Assembly (NCBI RefSeq): GCF_902806685.2
Contig: NC_048543.1
Location: forward strand, 3,762,106 to 3,826,105
Direction of reading: 5' to 3'
Source: Maniola hyperantus
Lineage: Eukaryota; Arthropoda; Insecta; Lepidoptera; Nymphalidae
Length of the DNA: 64,000 nt
The translations under genes were made by a program, and so were the position numbers. Below, in pieces: positions 32,822 through 43,636 of the stretch. Below the pieces are notes generated by a model. The model saw only the letters and a list, made by a program, of their open reading frames with translations. It made no database searches and was not told where the DNA came from. Each line of letters begins with the position of its first letter. Position 1 is the first letter of the stretch.

Positions 32822-33145
32822 TGTGATAGCCTAGTCGGTAGGACGTCCGCCTTCTGAAGTTCTGATCAGAGGTCGGGGGTTCGATCCCGGGCACGCACCT
32901 CTAACTTTTCGGAGCTATGTGCGTTTTTAATAATTAAATATCACTTGCTTTAACGGTGAAGGAAAACATCGTGAGGAAACCTGCATGCCTGAGAGTTCTC
33001 CATAATGTTCTCAAAGGTGTGTGAAGCCTACCAATCCGCACATGGCCAGCGTGGTAGACTATGACCAAAACCCTTCCCACTATGCGAGGAGACCCGTGCT
33101 CTGTAGTGAGCCGGTGATGGGTTGATCATGATGATGATGATGATT
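32822..33145 (+). mobile_element. tRNA-derived SINE, family 2
   Basis: GTGATAGCCTAGTCGGTAGG, GGGTTCGATCCCGGGCACGC through to GGGTTGATCATGATGATGAT. Full length in the intergenic region. Confidence 0.76.
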
Positions 33146-33437
33146 ACTAATAATAGGTAAGTAGGTATATAAAGATAAAGGTTTCATTGAAGCCCTTAGG
33201 TTTTTGTTTTAAAATCTTATATTAAAAAAACATGTTTAACTAAAGATTATAGCAATATTAGGTATATTATATAACAGGGTCGTATCAACTTTCAACTAAT
33301 GTTTATATTTTATGTACGACGTATTAATGTAGCTATATCCATTATCCAAGTAGTGTTAACTGTGTACTAAGATTGCTCAAAGTTTAATTTATTGTGATTT
33401 ATTAAATTCCTATAGAAATGTATGAAGTATGTTATTA

Positions 33438-33858
33438 GCCGGGTCCAGACTGAGCGAGCACGGTCGAACACGGTTCGCGAACCATGCTCGGGCGTTTGGC
33501 TCACGAGCCGTGTCCGATCAGGCAGGAGTTACGAAGTGGGCCTTGCAAACCAAGCCTAACCAATTTGAACCAGTCCGCCACATAATTATTGTAGCAAGCA
33601 AATACTGTATATTGTGTCTATAATGCACAGCGCATGAGCTTCCTCACAACCACCTCATAACAAACCAGACCGAGTGAGGAGCTCAAACTAAGGCACCGTT
33701 GAGTTCGGTCCCTGTACCAACACCATATTTGAGGCATGCTCGGCCAAGGTAACATGCGTTTGATGTACCTAGCTCGGTGCTTGAGCCATGACTATTGACT
33801 TCTCCGGTACGATGAATCCCGCCGTGCTCGCGCCGTGCTCGGTCAGTCTGAACCCAGC
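33438..33858. mobile_element. MITE with GCCGGGTCCAGACTGA ends
   Basis: GCCGGGTCCAGACTGAGCGA at the left and CGGTCAGTCTGAACCCAGC at the right are inverted. The end resembles that of the MITE at 12094-12433 (GCCGGGTACAGACTG), so they may share a transposase source. The interior has further GCTCGG and CCGAGC inverted motifs. Confidence 0.65.
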
Positions 33859-34086
33859 TATTAAAGTAACTAGGTATTCCAATTTATGGTGATATTTTTT
33901 ACATAAGTATAATATTATAGTTTACATTTTGTACAATAAAACAAAAATAAATTTGAAAATTTATTTATTTTGTTATATTTAAGTAAGTACCTAGGTACCT
34001 ACTTAATATATCCTTCTATGCCTAAAAAATAGTTTATTACATTATTAAATAAATGAATACATCAAATAAGATTAAATAGTATACTT

Positions 34087-34210
34087 AGTCCGCCACAGGA
34101 TGAGATGGCAATCGGGGTATGCGCGCTATTCCGCACCGGGTTAACGCAGAGGATGTGCGGGTTTGCGCGGCGTCCCTGCCCCGATTGCCATCTCGACCTG
34201 TCGCGTACTA
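34087..34210. mobile_element. MITE (CGACAGGTCGAGATGGCAATCGG family), copy 2
   Basis: AGTCCGCCACAGGATGAGAT at the left; CCATCTCGACCTGTCGCGTA at the right. It sits in the intergenic stretch beyond the AIG1/ADTRP-like stop. Confidence 0.72.
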
Positions 34211-34280
34211 TACTTATGAATCTTATGATGCTACTTTTATCCCTGAAATTCAGAGTTTCCATGGGATCTTAAAAGCCTAA

Positions 34281-34412
34281 GGGCGTTTGTGCACACATCC
34301 GTATTCGGTTCGTATCCGTGATTCTTCGAAGTGGCCTTCATACAAATTATGTACTCACTCGATTCGTATTTTTACGGAATCCGTGATTTCACGGATGAGT
34401 GCACAAACGCCC
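34281..34412. mobile_element. 132-bp Harbinger-like MITE with TAA target duplication
   Basis: GGGCGTTTGTGCACACATCC at the left is mirrored by GGATGAGTGCACAAACGCCC at the right, with TAA directly on each side (34278-34280, 34413-34415). A 3-base TAA duplication with GGGC-type ends fits PIF/Harbinger. It lies 53 bases past the AIG1/ADTRP-like stop codon. Confidence 0.78.
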
Positions 34413-34464
34413 TAAATACTACGCCAATGAACTCGTGTAACCTAATGAACTAACTATAATAAAA

Positions 34465-34651
34465 TCAGTCAATTTTCTTCGCTATCGTGTCCGTTGGCTT
34501 GCCCCACACCAGGCCAATGATGCACCACTGCAGCGTGTAGAAGAACACGTGTTCCGTGAACGCCAGGAGTCCGAGCAGGCACAACTGGGACCGGCTGAAG
34601 ATGTCCAGGAAGCTGTACACGACCTCGCCGCTGTAGTAACTCATCACGAGA
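34465..34651 (-). CDS. AIG1/ADTRP-like exon 4 (stop codon)
   Basis: Minus-strand acceptor TTCATTTACAG; encodes LVMSYYSGEVVYSFLDIFSR and the last hydrophobic segment LAFTEHVFFYTLQWCIIGLV, ending WGKPTDTIAKKID and TGA. An AATAAA on the minus strand lies about 430 bases downstream (34037-34032), a possible but distant polyadenylation signal. Confidence 0.9.
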
Positions 34652-37600
34652 CTGTAAATGAACGAACAAATTTGACTTAAAAACTGGGTAAGACTCAGAA
34701 CACAGTCTACTATTAGGATCTTGGGATAACGATTTTGTACTAATTTGAATCGTGCGAACATATACGAACTCGCACGAACAATCCCGACCTTCTGAAATGA
34801 GAGCGCGCAGACTGGGTTCTAACTACGCTAATATATTATTAGCCCTGTTACGAGACCAATAATTAGTCTATGCCCTGATAATTATGACTAATATTCCCCT
34901 TTCCCCTCTATTAAGCGAAAAGCTTGTGCTAGGAGTGGGTACGACAATAGTGCAACGGGTGGGATTTGAACCGGCGACCTTTCGGTTTTCAGTCCGCTCC
35001 TATAACCGTTGAGCTATCGAGGCTCTTATAATATATAACTTACACAGCAGAATATATACTGCAGAAAGCAAACAACCCCATTAAGCCGGGTAGAATACTC
35101 TTAGGTCTCTTCCTAGGCAGGAACAGTATATCCAGGAGCACCATGACTCCTGACACGGTGTGCAGAGAGTGGTGCGCCCAGGGTGGGAGGTACTTGAAGA
35201 TTGCCACCGGCGCTATGAGAGCAGGATCCTTGGTCCACATGCGCCAGAAGAAGTAGTCACTATACTGGAACATAATATGAACCTCTGTAGCTATTAGCTG
35301 TGGTAGCCTAGTAGTATAAGCTGTGGTAGCCTAGTGGTTAAGACGTCCGCCTTCCAATCGGAGGTCGGGGGTTCGATCCCGGACACGCACCTCTAACTTT
35401 TCGGAGTTATTATGTGCGTTATTAAAATATCACTTGCTTTAACGGTGAAGGAAAACATCGTGAGGAAACGTGCATGCCTGAGAGTTCTCTTTATAATGTT
35501 CTCAAAGGTGTGTGAAGTTGGCCAAACCGCACTTGGCCAGCGTGGTAGACTATGGCCAAAACCCTTCTCACTCTGAGAGGAGACCCGTGCTCTGTAGTGA
35601 GCCGGCGATGGGTTGATCATGATGATGATGATAGCTATTAGAGGGGCGCGTGGCTTGCTTTTGACAACGCATATTAATCGATTGCGATTGTTAAGCAACG
35701 TTGACCCAAGCTGGTAACTGGATGGGTCAACTTTGGAGGTCCAAATTTGGCCTTTTCGTTTCCTCCGTGCCTCGGCGGCACCGGTTATTATCACTGATAT
35801 CTGATAATAACCGTAAAACCTATTTTGTATTTAACGAATTGAACTAGATCCAAGCGGCCGCGGCGCAAGACAGTGGCGTGTGGACTGTGGAAGTCCCTCC
35901 AAGAGACAAAAGGTGTATGAAGTTTGCCAATCCGCACTTGGCTAGCGTGGAGTACCTGCTACGGCCAAGCCCTTCTCATTCTGAGAGGATACCCGTGCTC
36001 AGTAGTGAGCTGACGATGGGTTGATCATCATGATGATGATAGCTGAAGTAGATACCTTACCATTGTAGTAGGAAATAAAATGCTGGTCATCATGAAGTCC
36101 CGTATTTTCCTCAAAGTTCTCACGTTTTCTTTGTCCCATTCTCCCTTTTTCTCCTTCCAGTCGCAGTACAGAGCGATCGGCAAGTAGGCGATTGACAGCA
36201 ACTGGAAAATACAAGAATAAAGAAATTCGCCAAAAGATTAAAGACAGACATAACTCTTAAAGCTGGCACGTTAAAGTTAAGTGAATATGGGATTTACCCT
36301 TTTTATGGTTTCGTACTTCAAAAGGCAAAAGGAACCGTTATAGGATCACTTCGTTGTCTGTCTGTCAAGAAACCAATATGGTATTTTACCATATATACCT
36401 ATTTCTTGACAGACAGAAGTCAGAACTAGTTAGGTGGGTACTTCCTATTGACCTAGAATTATGAAATTTGGCAGGTAGGAGCACACGTGAAGGAAAATAT
36501 CTGAAAACCGTGGATTTGTGGTTAAGTACATCACAAAAAAAACATGAAAAAAATATAGTATTTTCAACTTTCAAAGTAAGATTACCATACCAAGTGGGGT
36601 ATCATATGAAAGGGCTTTCTTTATCTGTACATTCTAAAACAGATTTTTACTTATTTTTATGCAAAATAGTTTTTGATTTATCGTGCAAAATTTCGAAAAA
36701 ATACGACTCTACGGCACCTTCAGTGCGCGAGTCTGACTCGCATTTGCCCGGTTTTTAAAAAAAATCTAAAATGTGAATGAACAAGGTAGGTACCACAAAA
36801 TAAAATAAGTACAAAATTTTAATCGATCAATGAGTGCAATAAAAATGAATGAATGAAAACTTGAAGATGGTTCGACCCATCGAACAGTCTGCCACGTCTG
36901 CCCAATTAAAAAGCTGGCACCTAGATAATAATACGGGAATCTAACTCATGACCTCCTGTTCGTCCTGGCCGTGGTCGATTCGACGTCAAATAGTCTCAAT
37001 GTCACATTAATAGATCACAAATGTGGCGTAGGTATTTCATTTCGTAGCACTAATGCAATCGTTTTTTCTGAGTTCGAATAATTTCATTCGCGTCGCGACA
37101 GCCTGCGAAGGCCGCGAAACAAATAACAACCTGGTGACTGATTTCGCAGTTTCGCGACGTTCCTCGTTCGTATGTGGGTTTTATTTCGCGGCGTTAGTGG
37201 TATGTCCAGCTGTCTATCGGTTGACGAAGATACTCGCAATAATTGTTGTTGCGATTGGCTGAATTTATTACATTTTTGCTGCAACCATATTTAAGCCAAA
37301 AGTAAAAGTGTGTCGGCCAATCAGAGGTGATTGCGATCGTCACACTGTAGAGCTGTCAAACTACAAAAACATTCATCATGAACCAATAGGTGTCCGCAGC
37401 AGTGGAGTATCCATCTGCAAGACATAGGTGTCTTGTAGGGAATTCTACATGCCACGGTCTTGCGCCGCCTGAATCCAGCGGCTCCGTAGGGAGTTGACGC
37501 CTGATGTTGTCCATCCACCTAGTGGGGGTTCTTCCAACACTGCACTATCCGGTGCGAGGTCGCCATTCCCGCACCTTGGATCCCCAACGGGTATCGTCAT

Positions 37601-40600
37601 CGTCGAAAAGAAGTTAGGTACCTATACTTAGAAAGTTATTTGATTTAAAAAAAAACGTATTTCGTACTGATTGATACGTAATGATTGCATCGATCGCAAT
37701 GTGACAATGAAGATGCGTAATCTAGGCAGTCACATTAAAATTCACCGCATAACTTCTAACGACTGTAACTTACGTGCTTGAGCACCCATTCATCTCATTA
37801 GGAACTCTGGATTAGTACGAAATACGACATCAGCACTTATACGGTTGACGGGCCTCGATTCTGCCAGTGTTCATTTATGGCCATGACAATTTTGACTCTT
37901 TGTCTTTATATTATAGACACTAGCTGTCTCGGCGAACTTCGTTACGCCTAACAGTCGATTCAATTTTTTTTAATTTTTCTCTCCGTAAGAACCATCCTCG
38001 TCAAGGAATATTATAAAAAAGAATTAGCGAAATCGGTTCAGCTGTGCTCGAGATTTGCGATCAGCAACACATTCAGCGATTCATTTTTATATACATACTA
38101 GGTGACCCGGCGAACTTCGTACCGCCTAACAGTCGATTCTTTATTTTTTTGAAATTTTTGAAATTTTTCTCTCCGTAATAACCATCCTCGTACTTCAAAG
38201 AATATTATAAAAAAAGAATTAGCGAAATCGATTCAGCTGTTCTTGAGATTTGCTATATCAGCAACACATTCAGTGATTCTTTTTTATATATAGAGATAGA
38301 GAAGATTATTAATGTTAGCTTAAGGTACCTGCCTACTGAAACCAACTGAATTTTTCAGCAGACCAATCTTATATATCTACCATAAACAAATATAAGGTAC
38401 CTACTAGCTGATGCCCGTGACTTCGTAAGTTCGTACGCGTGGATTTAGGTTTTTATAAATCCTGTAGGAATTCATTGAATTTCGGGGATAAAAAGTAGCC
38501 TATGTCACTCTTCAGGTCTTAAACTATACCCATGCAAAAAATTACGTCCACCTGTCGTTGCTATGTTGCGACGTGATTGAAGGACAAACCAACAAACCAA
38601 TAAACCAATAAACCAACAAACAAACACATTTTCGCATTTAAAATAGGGGTAGGTACTGATAATAGGGGTAGTGATTAATATATATGAAGTATATAAGATA
38701 TAAATAGTACTTAGTAAGGAATATTATGATACTACAATTATTATGTATGCCAAAGACCTCCGGCCTATCAACTGTGATAACCCATGCACATATTTGAGCT
38801 CTAATTATAACATACCTACTTAATACTTATCTATTAGAAAATAATATTAAGTAGGTACCTACATAAAAAGCTTCTTATGTGAGTAATAATATAGACATAC
38901 CTTTATCATAAGATAGTATATTTATAAAAATAATATCTTTATTAATAATAAAAATAGTACTTACCTACAATAGTACCTACTTTGAAAAATTGATTTAAAT
39001 TTAATTGAATTGAAAAAACCGGCTAAGTGCGAGTCAGACTCGCGCACCGAGGGTTCCGTACTCGGGTGTTTTTTTTAAATGAGATAGCCACCGAGCTCAT
39101 TTGACTTTGGTTGGTTCAACAATCTACATTGCTGCTTCAATGTGTGATATTAAAATATTTTTTCATAAAAAACCTTCAATGGATTATAAATAAATGTCAA
39201 ATGAGCTCAGTGGCTGTCATTCATGTTAGACACTGAGTCAACAAATCAATAAGCAGATCTCTCTTCTGTCGTGTCGGGATACCTACTGTCTCATAGGAAT
39301 AGAGTGAGGGAATAGAGAGTTAACTGTGTTTACACGAATATTCAATAACTAGCTTATGCTCGCGACTTCGTTTACGTGGACTACACAAATTTCAAACCCC
39401 GATTTCACGCCCTTAGGGGTTAAATTTTTAAAAATCCTTAGCGGATGCCTACCGTCATGATGAATAGCTATCTGCAATCTGCATCCCAAATTTCAGCCCG
39501 ATCCATCCAGTAAGTTGAGCTGTGCGTTGATAGATCAGTCAGTCAGTCAGTCAGTCAGTCAGTCAGTCAGTCAGTCACCTTTTCCTTTTAATATTATTAT
39601 CTCCTTTGCAGATGGCTAGTCTCTGTTGGGATTGACCGCCCGTGGCTGAAATTCGGTCAGTAGAATATTACCATTACGAATTATAATTACATACTTATTT
39701 ATGCAAATAAATATATTATGTTTATTGACGTAGGTTTCTCTATCGCAAGATCGGCTTGCGCTTGACGACAATAAAATTATGCTTAATAAGAAACAATGCT
39801 GAGATCTCAGACGAGATTCTCATCATTGTAGATTGAAGAAGAAGCCTTAAAGAAAATGCTTTAAAATTGATTTTAATCGCTACTAACACGAAAAGGGCCG
39901 TGCTAGTAGCGATTAAGATCAATTTTAAAATAGGACTTATATACCTAACTGTTAAGCAAATATGATTAAAATAAATCAAAAAAAAAGCTCAACCATCAAA
40001 CACTACAAATTAAAAATAATTTAATTTATTACCGAATATATTATGTATACAACAGTTTGTCGTTCCTTATAAAAAAAACCGACCAAGTGCTAGTCAGGTT
40101 CGCGCACTGAGGGTTCCGTACTACAATATAATGAATTCTAATCCCATAAATTACCAAATAAAGTACTATACAAAAAATCCCGTCATTTTATTATTGTAAT
40201 TTGTAGTCCAAAACCCTATTGCATTGCATACCTACCTAATAATTATTCGTTTGCCCTCTATCGATCGAGCGATAAAAACATACTTTTTCAAACAAAGGTT
40301 ATCTAAATATTTTACAATAGGTAGGTACCTACTTACCTGTTTACTTATTTATCGAAACCAATAATAATCGTATCGTCGCATGAATCTATACATCCACATA
40401 TTTCGATACTGCGAATATGAAGTGTCCTGTTTGTCTGTCCGTTTGTTATATTTTACGGCTTTTATGCAAACTATAACGCGCGACAGGTCGAGATGGCAAT
40501 CGGGGAGGGAACGCCCTGCACAACCGCACAGCCCCCGCGCTAACCCGGTGCGGGCGAGCGCGAGTGACGTCCAGGTGTGCAGGGTGGCCCCCCGCCTCAT

Positions 40601-42572
40601 ACCCTGATTGCCATCTCGACCTGTCGCGGAACTATAACTCCCACGGAAAGCCAAAAAAGCGACCCGCGGGTATCAGCTAATTAGTAATTCAATAAAACCG
40701 ATCGCAGTAAAATGTTAGTTCGATAATCTATCCAAGTATGGTTCAAATATATACTTATTACTTAGTTAATATTGTTATGTAGGGTACCTACTATAATATC
40801 TAAAATGTTTGTGGGGGACAGGAGAGAATGCTTTTGGGGGACTCAAAAGTCCGAGGTACCGAACGCGGGCGTGGGCCAACTTTTATGCTAAGCAACTGCC
40901 TAAGCTTGGCGATCGAGGGTGTCCAGCTATTAGGCGTCTTTAGGTGGTGGTCTATGTAATATTATGTCAAAACTCAAAACTCTACGTCTGATTCGGAAAG
41001 AAATTCTACTGAGAAGAGAGCCAGAAAGAAACTCTGCAGTTGCTTGTTTTAAAAAATGTAATATGCAATGCAATAATATAATATTATGCAATATAACTAT
41101 TACGCTACCTTGTGGGCTGCTGAATACAAAGCTGACGCGACTGTTTCAAAAATTGTATAATTAAATGTATATTGAAATTCGTCAGTTTGTATAATAACAG
41201 TGTATTTTCAATGTAATGCAAATCTAAGAACTCTTGTCATAAAAGCGTTTATTTATATTCGACCCCACAAAATATTTCTATTTTTTGCACTTCCAAGACG
41301 ATAATATTATGACGCTGTAACTATACCTTAAGATTTCTGGTATGACGATTGTGTGTATCCTTAATTGATTGATATAGAGTGAAATGATGTGTGTTATTTG
41401 CCTGAGAAGAGTGATAGTATGAACAATAATAATTATTAATTTAGAGGACGGACGGAGTGCTTATCGTCCTACGACCCGAACGCTCTGGTATGTTATCCAT
41501 GCGCTCTGCAGGTCGATTGCGGAAAAACTGCAGCAATGATTATTATTACAATCTCAATCGTTGGTTGAATGTATGGTATTATTACTGCAACAATGCATTG
41601 TAGCCAATAGTGAGCGAGCATCAACCGATCAGAGGTGATAGCGGTCGTGACATTGTAGCTGTCATTTTACCGCAATCAACTTGGATGAATGATTACCATC
41701 AAGCAGCTGCTAAAATTACGGCGATTACGCACTGCACTTCCATCATCAATAAGCAATTTCTATTTCCATTTCAAGTGACTACCGACCATGAAAATATTCA
41801 CAGTCTCAGATGATTTTTCGCCTATTCACAGATCAGATTAGTACTTAGGCCAATTTTACGATGAGAGGTCAATCGCACAGATAAATTATGAAACCCGGAC
41901 TGGTCCGGGACGTCGAGCGGATTTTTTCAGGGGTTGCCTAAAAAACAGCGCTGAGGTAGTGTACCCACATACACTACTACAGCATTACGCTGAAGCAATT
42001 CCCCTTCAATTCCCCACAGACACGCATTCGGGTTCGGCGAGACAAGATTAATTTTGCTGTAATTCCATGCAATTCCGCTGGGAAGATCGCCGCCTCTATA
42101 CACGTACAGTCGTACACCACCTATCGGAGCTAAGTAACATGGCGGTGGTTTTCTCGGTTGAGATGCATGGAAAGCCGTACTTATTAGTTAGTATTTGTGA
42201 TCTTTTTGTCTTCATGTTTTGTTCTTTGTTGTGTTTTTTTGGTTTTTTTTCTGTACGCTTGTTTGGTGTTGTCGTGTTTTGTATAATTGTAAACTGTGCG
42301 CTATGGTCCCAAATAAAAGATTATTCTTATTATTTCTATTTCATTCAAGAATACCTAAGTACTAGAACATAAAGCCCATAAAGCCATAAACTCACATTGA
42401 ACCAGCAAGTAAGCAGCTTCCACCGCACTCGGATGTAAACACTGACTCGGGGGTCTTCATCATTTGACATATCAATTGGCAGGATAGTGAACGCCGCGAA
42501 CACCAAATGCAAAAGTGCAACGCCATAGAAACACAAGCGAAGATTCAGCAAGAAATTACTGCTTTTAATCAT
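34465..42572 (-). CDS. AIG1/ADTRP-family multipass membrane protein (putative FAHFA-type lipid hydrolase), 4 exons, 241 aa
   Basis: Exons in coding order are 42572-42396, 36201-36061, 35264-35044 and 34651-34465, totalling 726 bases including the stop, with all GT-AG junctions and phases in agreement. The protein has about six hydrophobic segments, no cleavable signal domain, and the family landmarks WKLLT (Thr55) and WAHHSLHT (His at 137, 138 and 141). In human AIG1 and ADTRP a Thr and a His at these places are required for hydrolysis of fatty-acid esters of hydroxy fatty acids. By homology it is probably an ER or plasma-membrane lipid hydrolase; this activity is inferred. Length is close to the vertebrate proteins (about 230-245). 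The 6.2 kb first intron is full of repeats. Confidence 0.9.
34859..35033 (-). mobile_element. tRNA-derived SINE, family 1, in AIG1/ADTRP-like intron 3
   Basis: Minus-strand copy; plus view GACTAATATTCCCCTTTCCC, GCTAGGAGTGGGTACGACAA, GGGATTTGAACC (B box) and GTTGAGCTATCGAGG. Confidence 0.72.
35044..35264 (-). CDS. AIG1/ADTRP-like exon 3
   Basis: Minus-strand acceptor TATGTTCCAG and donor TCTGCTGT/GTAAGT. It encodes YSDYFFWRMWTKDPALI and PPWAHHSLHTVSGVMVLLDI (the His-containing family motif), then a basic loop (FLPRKRPKS) and another hydrophobic segment. A tRNA-derived SINE copy begins close downstream in the intron. Confidence 0.92.
35295..35632 (+). mobile_element. tRNA-derived SINE, family 2, with duplicated 5' end
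   Basis: AGCTGTGGTAGCCTAGTAG is followed by AGCTGTGGTAGCCTAGTGGT, so the first 20 or so bases are doubled. The rest runs to GATCATGATGATGATGAT. It lies in intron 2 of the AIG1/ADTRP-like gene, 31 bases upstream of exon 3 on that gene's strand. Confidence 0.74.
35840..36042 (+). mobile_element. LINE-tail fragment joined to the 3' half of SINE family 2
   Basis: AAGCGGCCGCGGCGCAAGAC and GTGGAAGTCCCTCCAAGAGA match the LINE tail family at 5181; GTATGAAGTTTGCCAATCCG to GATGGGTTGATCATCATGA match the SINE 3' half. It ends 19 bases from exon 2 of the AIG1/ADTRP-like gene. Confidence 0.55.
36061..36201 (-). CDS. AIG1/ADTRP-like exon 2
   Basis: Minus-strand acceptor TATTTTCCAG and donor ACAATG/GTAAGG. 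It encodes 47 residues: LLSIAYLPIALYCDW, the charged loop KEKKGEWDKENVRTLRKIRD, and FMMTSILFPTTM, matching the second and third membrane regions of the family. Confidence 0.9.
36297..36755 (+). repeat. GGGTTCCGTAC interspersed repeat
   Basis: GGTTTCGTACTTCAAAAGGC through GGGGTATCATATGAAAGGGC to GTGCGCGAGTCTGACTCGCA. It lies in AIG1/ADTRP-like intron 1, close to exon 2. Confidence 0.62.
37225..37370. mobile_element. MITE-like repeat (GACAGCTACAATGTCACGATC family), diverged
   Basis: TTGCGATTGGCTGAATTTAT, GGCCAATCAGAGGTGATTGC and GATCGTCACACTGTAGAGCT match the family in reverse order. Confidence 0.5.
37367..37610 (-). mobile_element. LINE 3'-terminal coding fragment
   Basis: CATGCCACGGTCTTGCGCCG, CCTGAATCCAGCGGCTCC and CCATCCACCTAGTGGGGG match the family. 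It lies in AIG1/ADTRP-like intron 1. Confidence 0.58.
37920..38293. repeat. Tandem pair of a ~180-bp interspersed repeat
   Basis: GGCGAACTTCGTTACGCCTA, CTCTCCGTAAGAACCATCCT and CAACACATTCAGCGATTCA at 37920-38097 recur with changes at 38104-38293. Probable non-autonomous element tails in head-to-tail order; family unknown. Confidence 0.6.
38404..38652 (-). mobile_element. Reverse Helitron-like element (TTTCGCATTTATAAT family)
   Basis: Plus view CTAGCTGATGCCCGTGACTTC, GGGGATAAAAAGTAGCCTAT, repeated AACCAATAAACCAAC, and ATTTTCGCATTTAAAATAGG. It lies in intron 1 of the AIG1/ADTRP-like gene. Confidence 0.7.
39015..39070 (-). repeat. GGGTTCCGTAC repeat fragment
   Basis: AAACCGGCTAAGTGCGAGTC and AGACTCGCGCACCGAGGGTT, end of the reverse family only. 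Another such end is at 40073-40130. Confidence 0.5.
39086..39215. mobile_element. MITE (AGCCACCGAGCTCATTTGAC family), copy 2
   Basis: AGCCACCGAGCTCATTTGAC at the left is mirrored by GTCAAATGAGCTCAGTGGCT; centre CATTGCTGCTTCAATG. It lies in AIG1/ADTRP-like intron 1, directly after a fragment of the GGGTTCCGTAC repeat. Confidence 0.75.
39349..39592 (-). mobile_element. Reverse Helitron-like element with long CAGT microsatellite
   Basis: Plus view CTAGCTTATGCTCGCGACTT to the (CAGT)n tract at about 39538-39577 and CACCTTTTCCTTTTAA. The GACT/CAGT tract, short in other copies, is expanded here. Confidence 0.7.
40471..40636. mobile_element. MITE (CGACAGGTCGAGATGGCAATCGG family), copy 3
   Basis: CGCGACAGGTCGAGATGGCA and its inverse TGCCATCTCGACCTGTCGCG form the ends. 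It produces open frames on both strands because the family is GC-rich and palindromic, not because it codes. Confidence 0.75.
41516..41682. mobile_element. MITE (GACAGCTACAATGTCACGATC family)
   Basis: CGATTGCGGAAAAACTGCAG at one end and ATTTTACCGCAATC at the other give short inverted ends; the middle has CAATGCATTGTAGCCAATAG shared with the copy at 27309. Confidence 0.6.
42100..42345 (+). repeat. 3'-tail-like repeat, copy 1 (CATGGAAAGCCGTAC)
   Basis: ATCGGAGCTAAGTAACATGG, GATGCATGGAAAGCCGTAC, TTGTGTTTTTTTGG and GTGCGCTATGGTCCCAAATA then AAAGATTATTCTTATT. The second copy at 44128-44355 ends in TTAT repeats. A LINE 3' UTR is the likeliest source. It ends 51 bases from AIG1/ADTRP-like exon 1. 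Confidence 0.6.
42396..42572 (-). CDS. AIG1/ADTRP-like exon 1 (start codon)
   Basis: ATG at 42572-42570 opens 59 codons: a hydrophobic segment around LRLCFYGVALLHLVFAAFTI, a polar loop (DMSNDEDPRVSVY), then RWKLLTCWFN with the family Thr. Donor AAT/GTGAGT follows on the minus strand. The first in-frame Met is taken as the start; the family usually begins close to this first segment. Confidence 0.88.
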
Positions 42573-42907
42573 AATACTTTATATTCAAAACTACAAACAA
42601 TAATAAAACAAATTGTAAGACTACAGATAACCGTTGCGGATAAGGTTCGGACGTAAAATGGATGCAAACGTTCCTTAGCGAGTATTGTGCAATTTTATTC
42701 TGTACAGATAGGTAGGTATCAGCGTGATACGAAGATCCTTCCTATGCTAGTTAATAAGGATAATCAACCGCAAGATCTGTTTCTTTGATGTGGAATCAAG
42801 ACTTCTTCAAAACGTTAGTAGATGCGGTAGTGGCATCTGAAAGTTCTTTATGGGATTGTAAATCGTAGTAAAATTAGGCTACCTACGTACGTATACGTAT
42901 ATTAATC

Positions 42908-43075
42908 CATACTAATATTATAATGCGAAGGTGTAGACACACTGTTTATCTGTCCGTCTGTATTTCTGCTAGCTTTTCACTGCCATTTGTTTAACCGATT
43001 TTGACGAAATTTGGTACCTACACCTATCCCGTAGAAGGACATAGGCTTTTTATCTCGGAAACTTTGTAAAGTACC
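42908..43075 (+). mobile_element. Helitron-like 5' fragment upstream of the AIG1/ADTRP-like gene
   Basis: CCATACTAATATTATAATGCG followed by CTGTCCGTCTGTATTTCTGC and ACCGATTTTGACGAAATTTG, the 5' part of a family whose relatives also occur at 45985 and 61990. It lies 336 bases upstream of the start codon. Confidence 0.5.
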
Positions 43076-43475
43076 TAAATAGCCTTTCCAGCTCAAACAA
43101 GACATCATTTTAGTTTTTAGTACTGTCGAGCTCGTAGTTTTTTTTTTTTTTATTTTGTACCATTTGGTTTTCTTTTTTTCGTTTTTTCTTGTTATGTGAG
43201 CTGAATAAACATTTTTATTTTTTTTATTTTTATTAAATATGTAATTGAATTACTACCTACCTATTCTTAAATTACTAAATTAGTGTTATAAAAGTTAAAA
43301 AATTACTACCTATTGTTGGCACTCTAAAACGGCTTTAAAATAATAGCAAAGTTACACAAAGGTAAGAAAGTTTTCAATGGAGTTCCAGGCGCCAAAGATA
43401 TTCGCGTGACACTGCTACTTTATTCCATAGAGTTAGACTAATCTATAAAATGTGAAGAATAGAGACCAAACCTAA

Positions 43476-43636
43476 TGGCGATTACACACTACACTTCCGT
43501 AATCCGCATTCTATTCGTTATCCGTGAGAATACCAGCGATTATCTACGACATAATGTGTCATAAACTACCATACAAAAGCAAAACAAAAAGGAACGTATT
43601 TTCACGGACTCGAATCGGATGAGTGCGTAACCGCCG
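43476..43636. mobile_element. Diverged MITE with Harbinger-like ends
   Basis: TGGCGATTACACACTACACT at the left and GGATGAGTGCGTAACCGCCG at the right are approximate inverses, with TAA before and TTA after. An isolated arm-like piece (CGGCGATTACGCACTGCAC) occurs near 41720. Confidence 0.5.

Noticed and set aside
35393..35794. 133-codon minus-strand frame
   Set aside because: Half of it is SINE family 2 read backwards, ending in ATCATCATCATG-derived residues; it shares no signal with the flanking gene.
40349..40654. Open frames on both strands of about 75-100 codons
   Set aside because: They lie in a MITE with inverted ends (40471-40636). The same pattern occurs in the sister copy at 58099-58316.
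42067..42372. 101-codon plus-strand frame rich in Phe, Leu and Val
   Set aside because: It falls in the T-rich 3'-tail-like repeat that recurs at 44128, where the frame is not kept.
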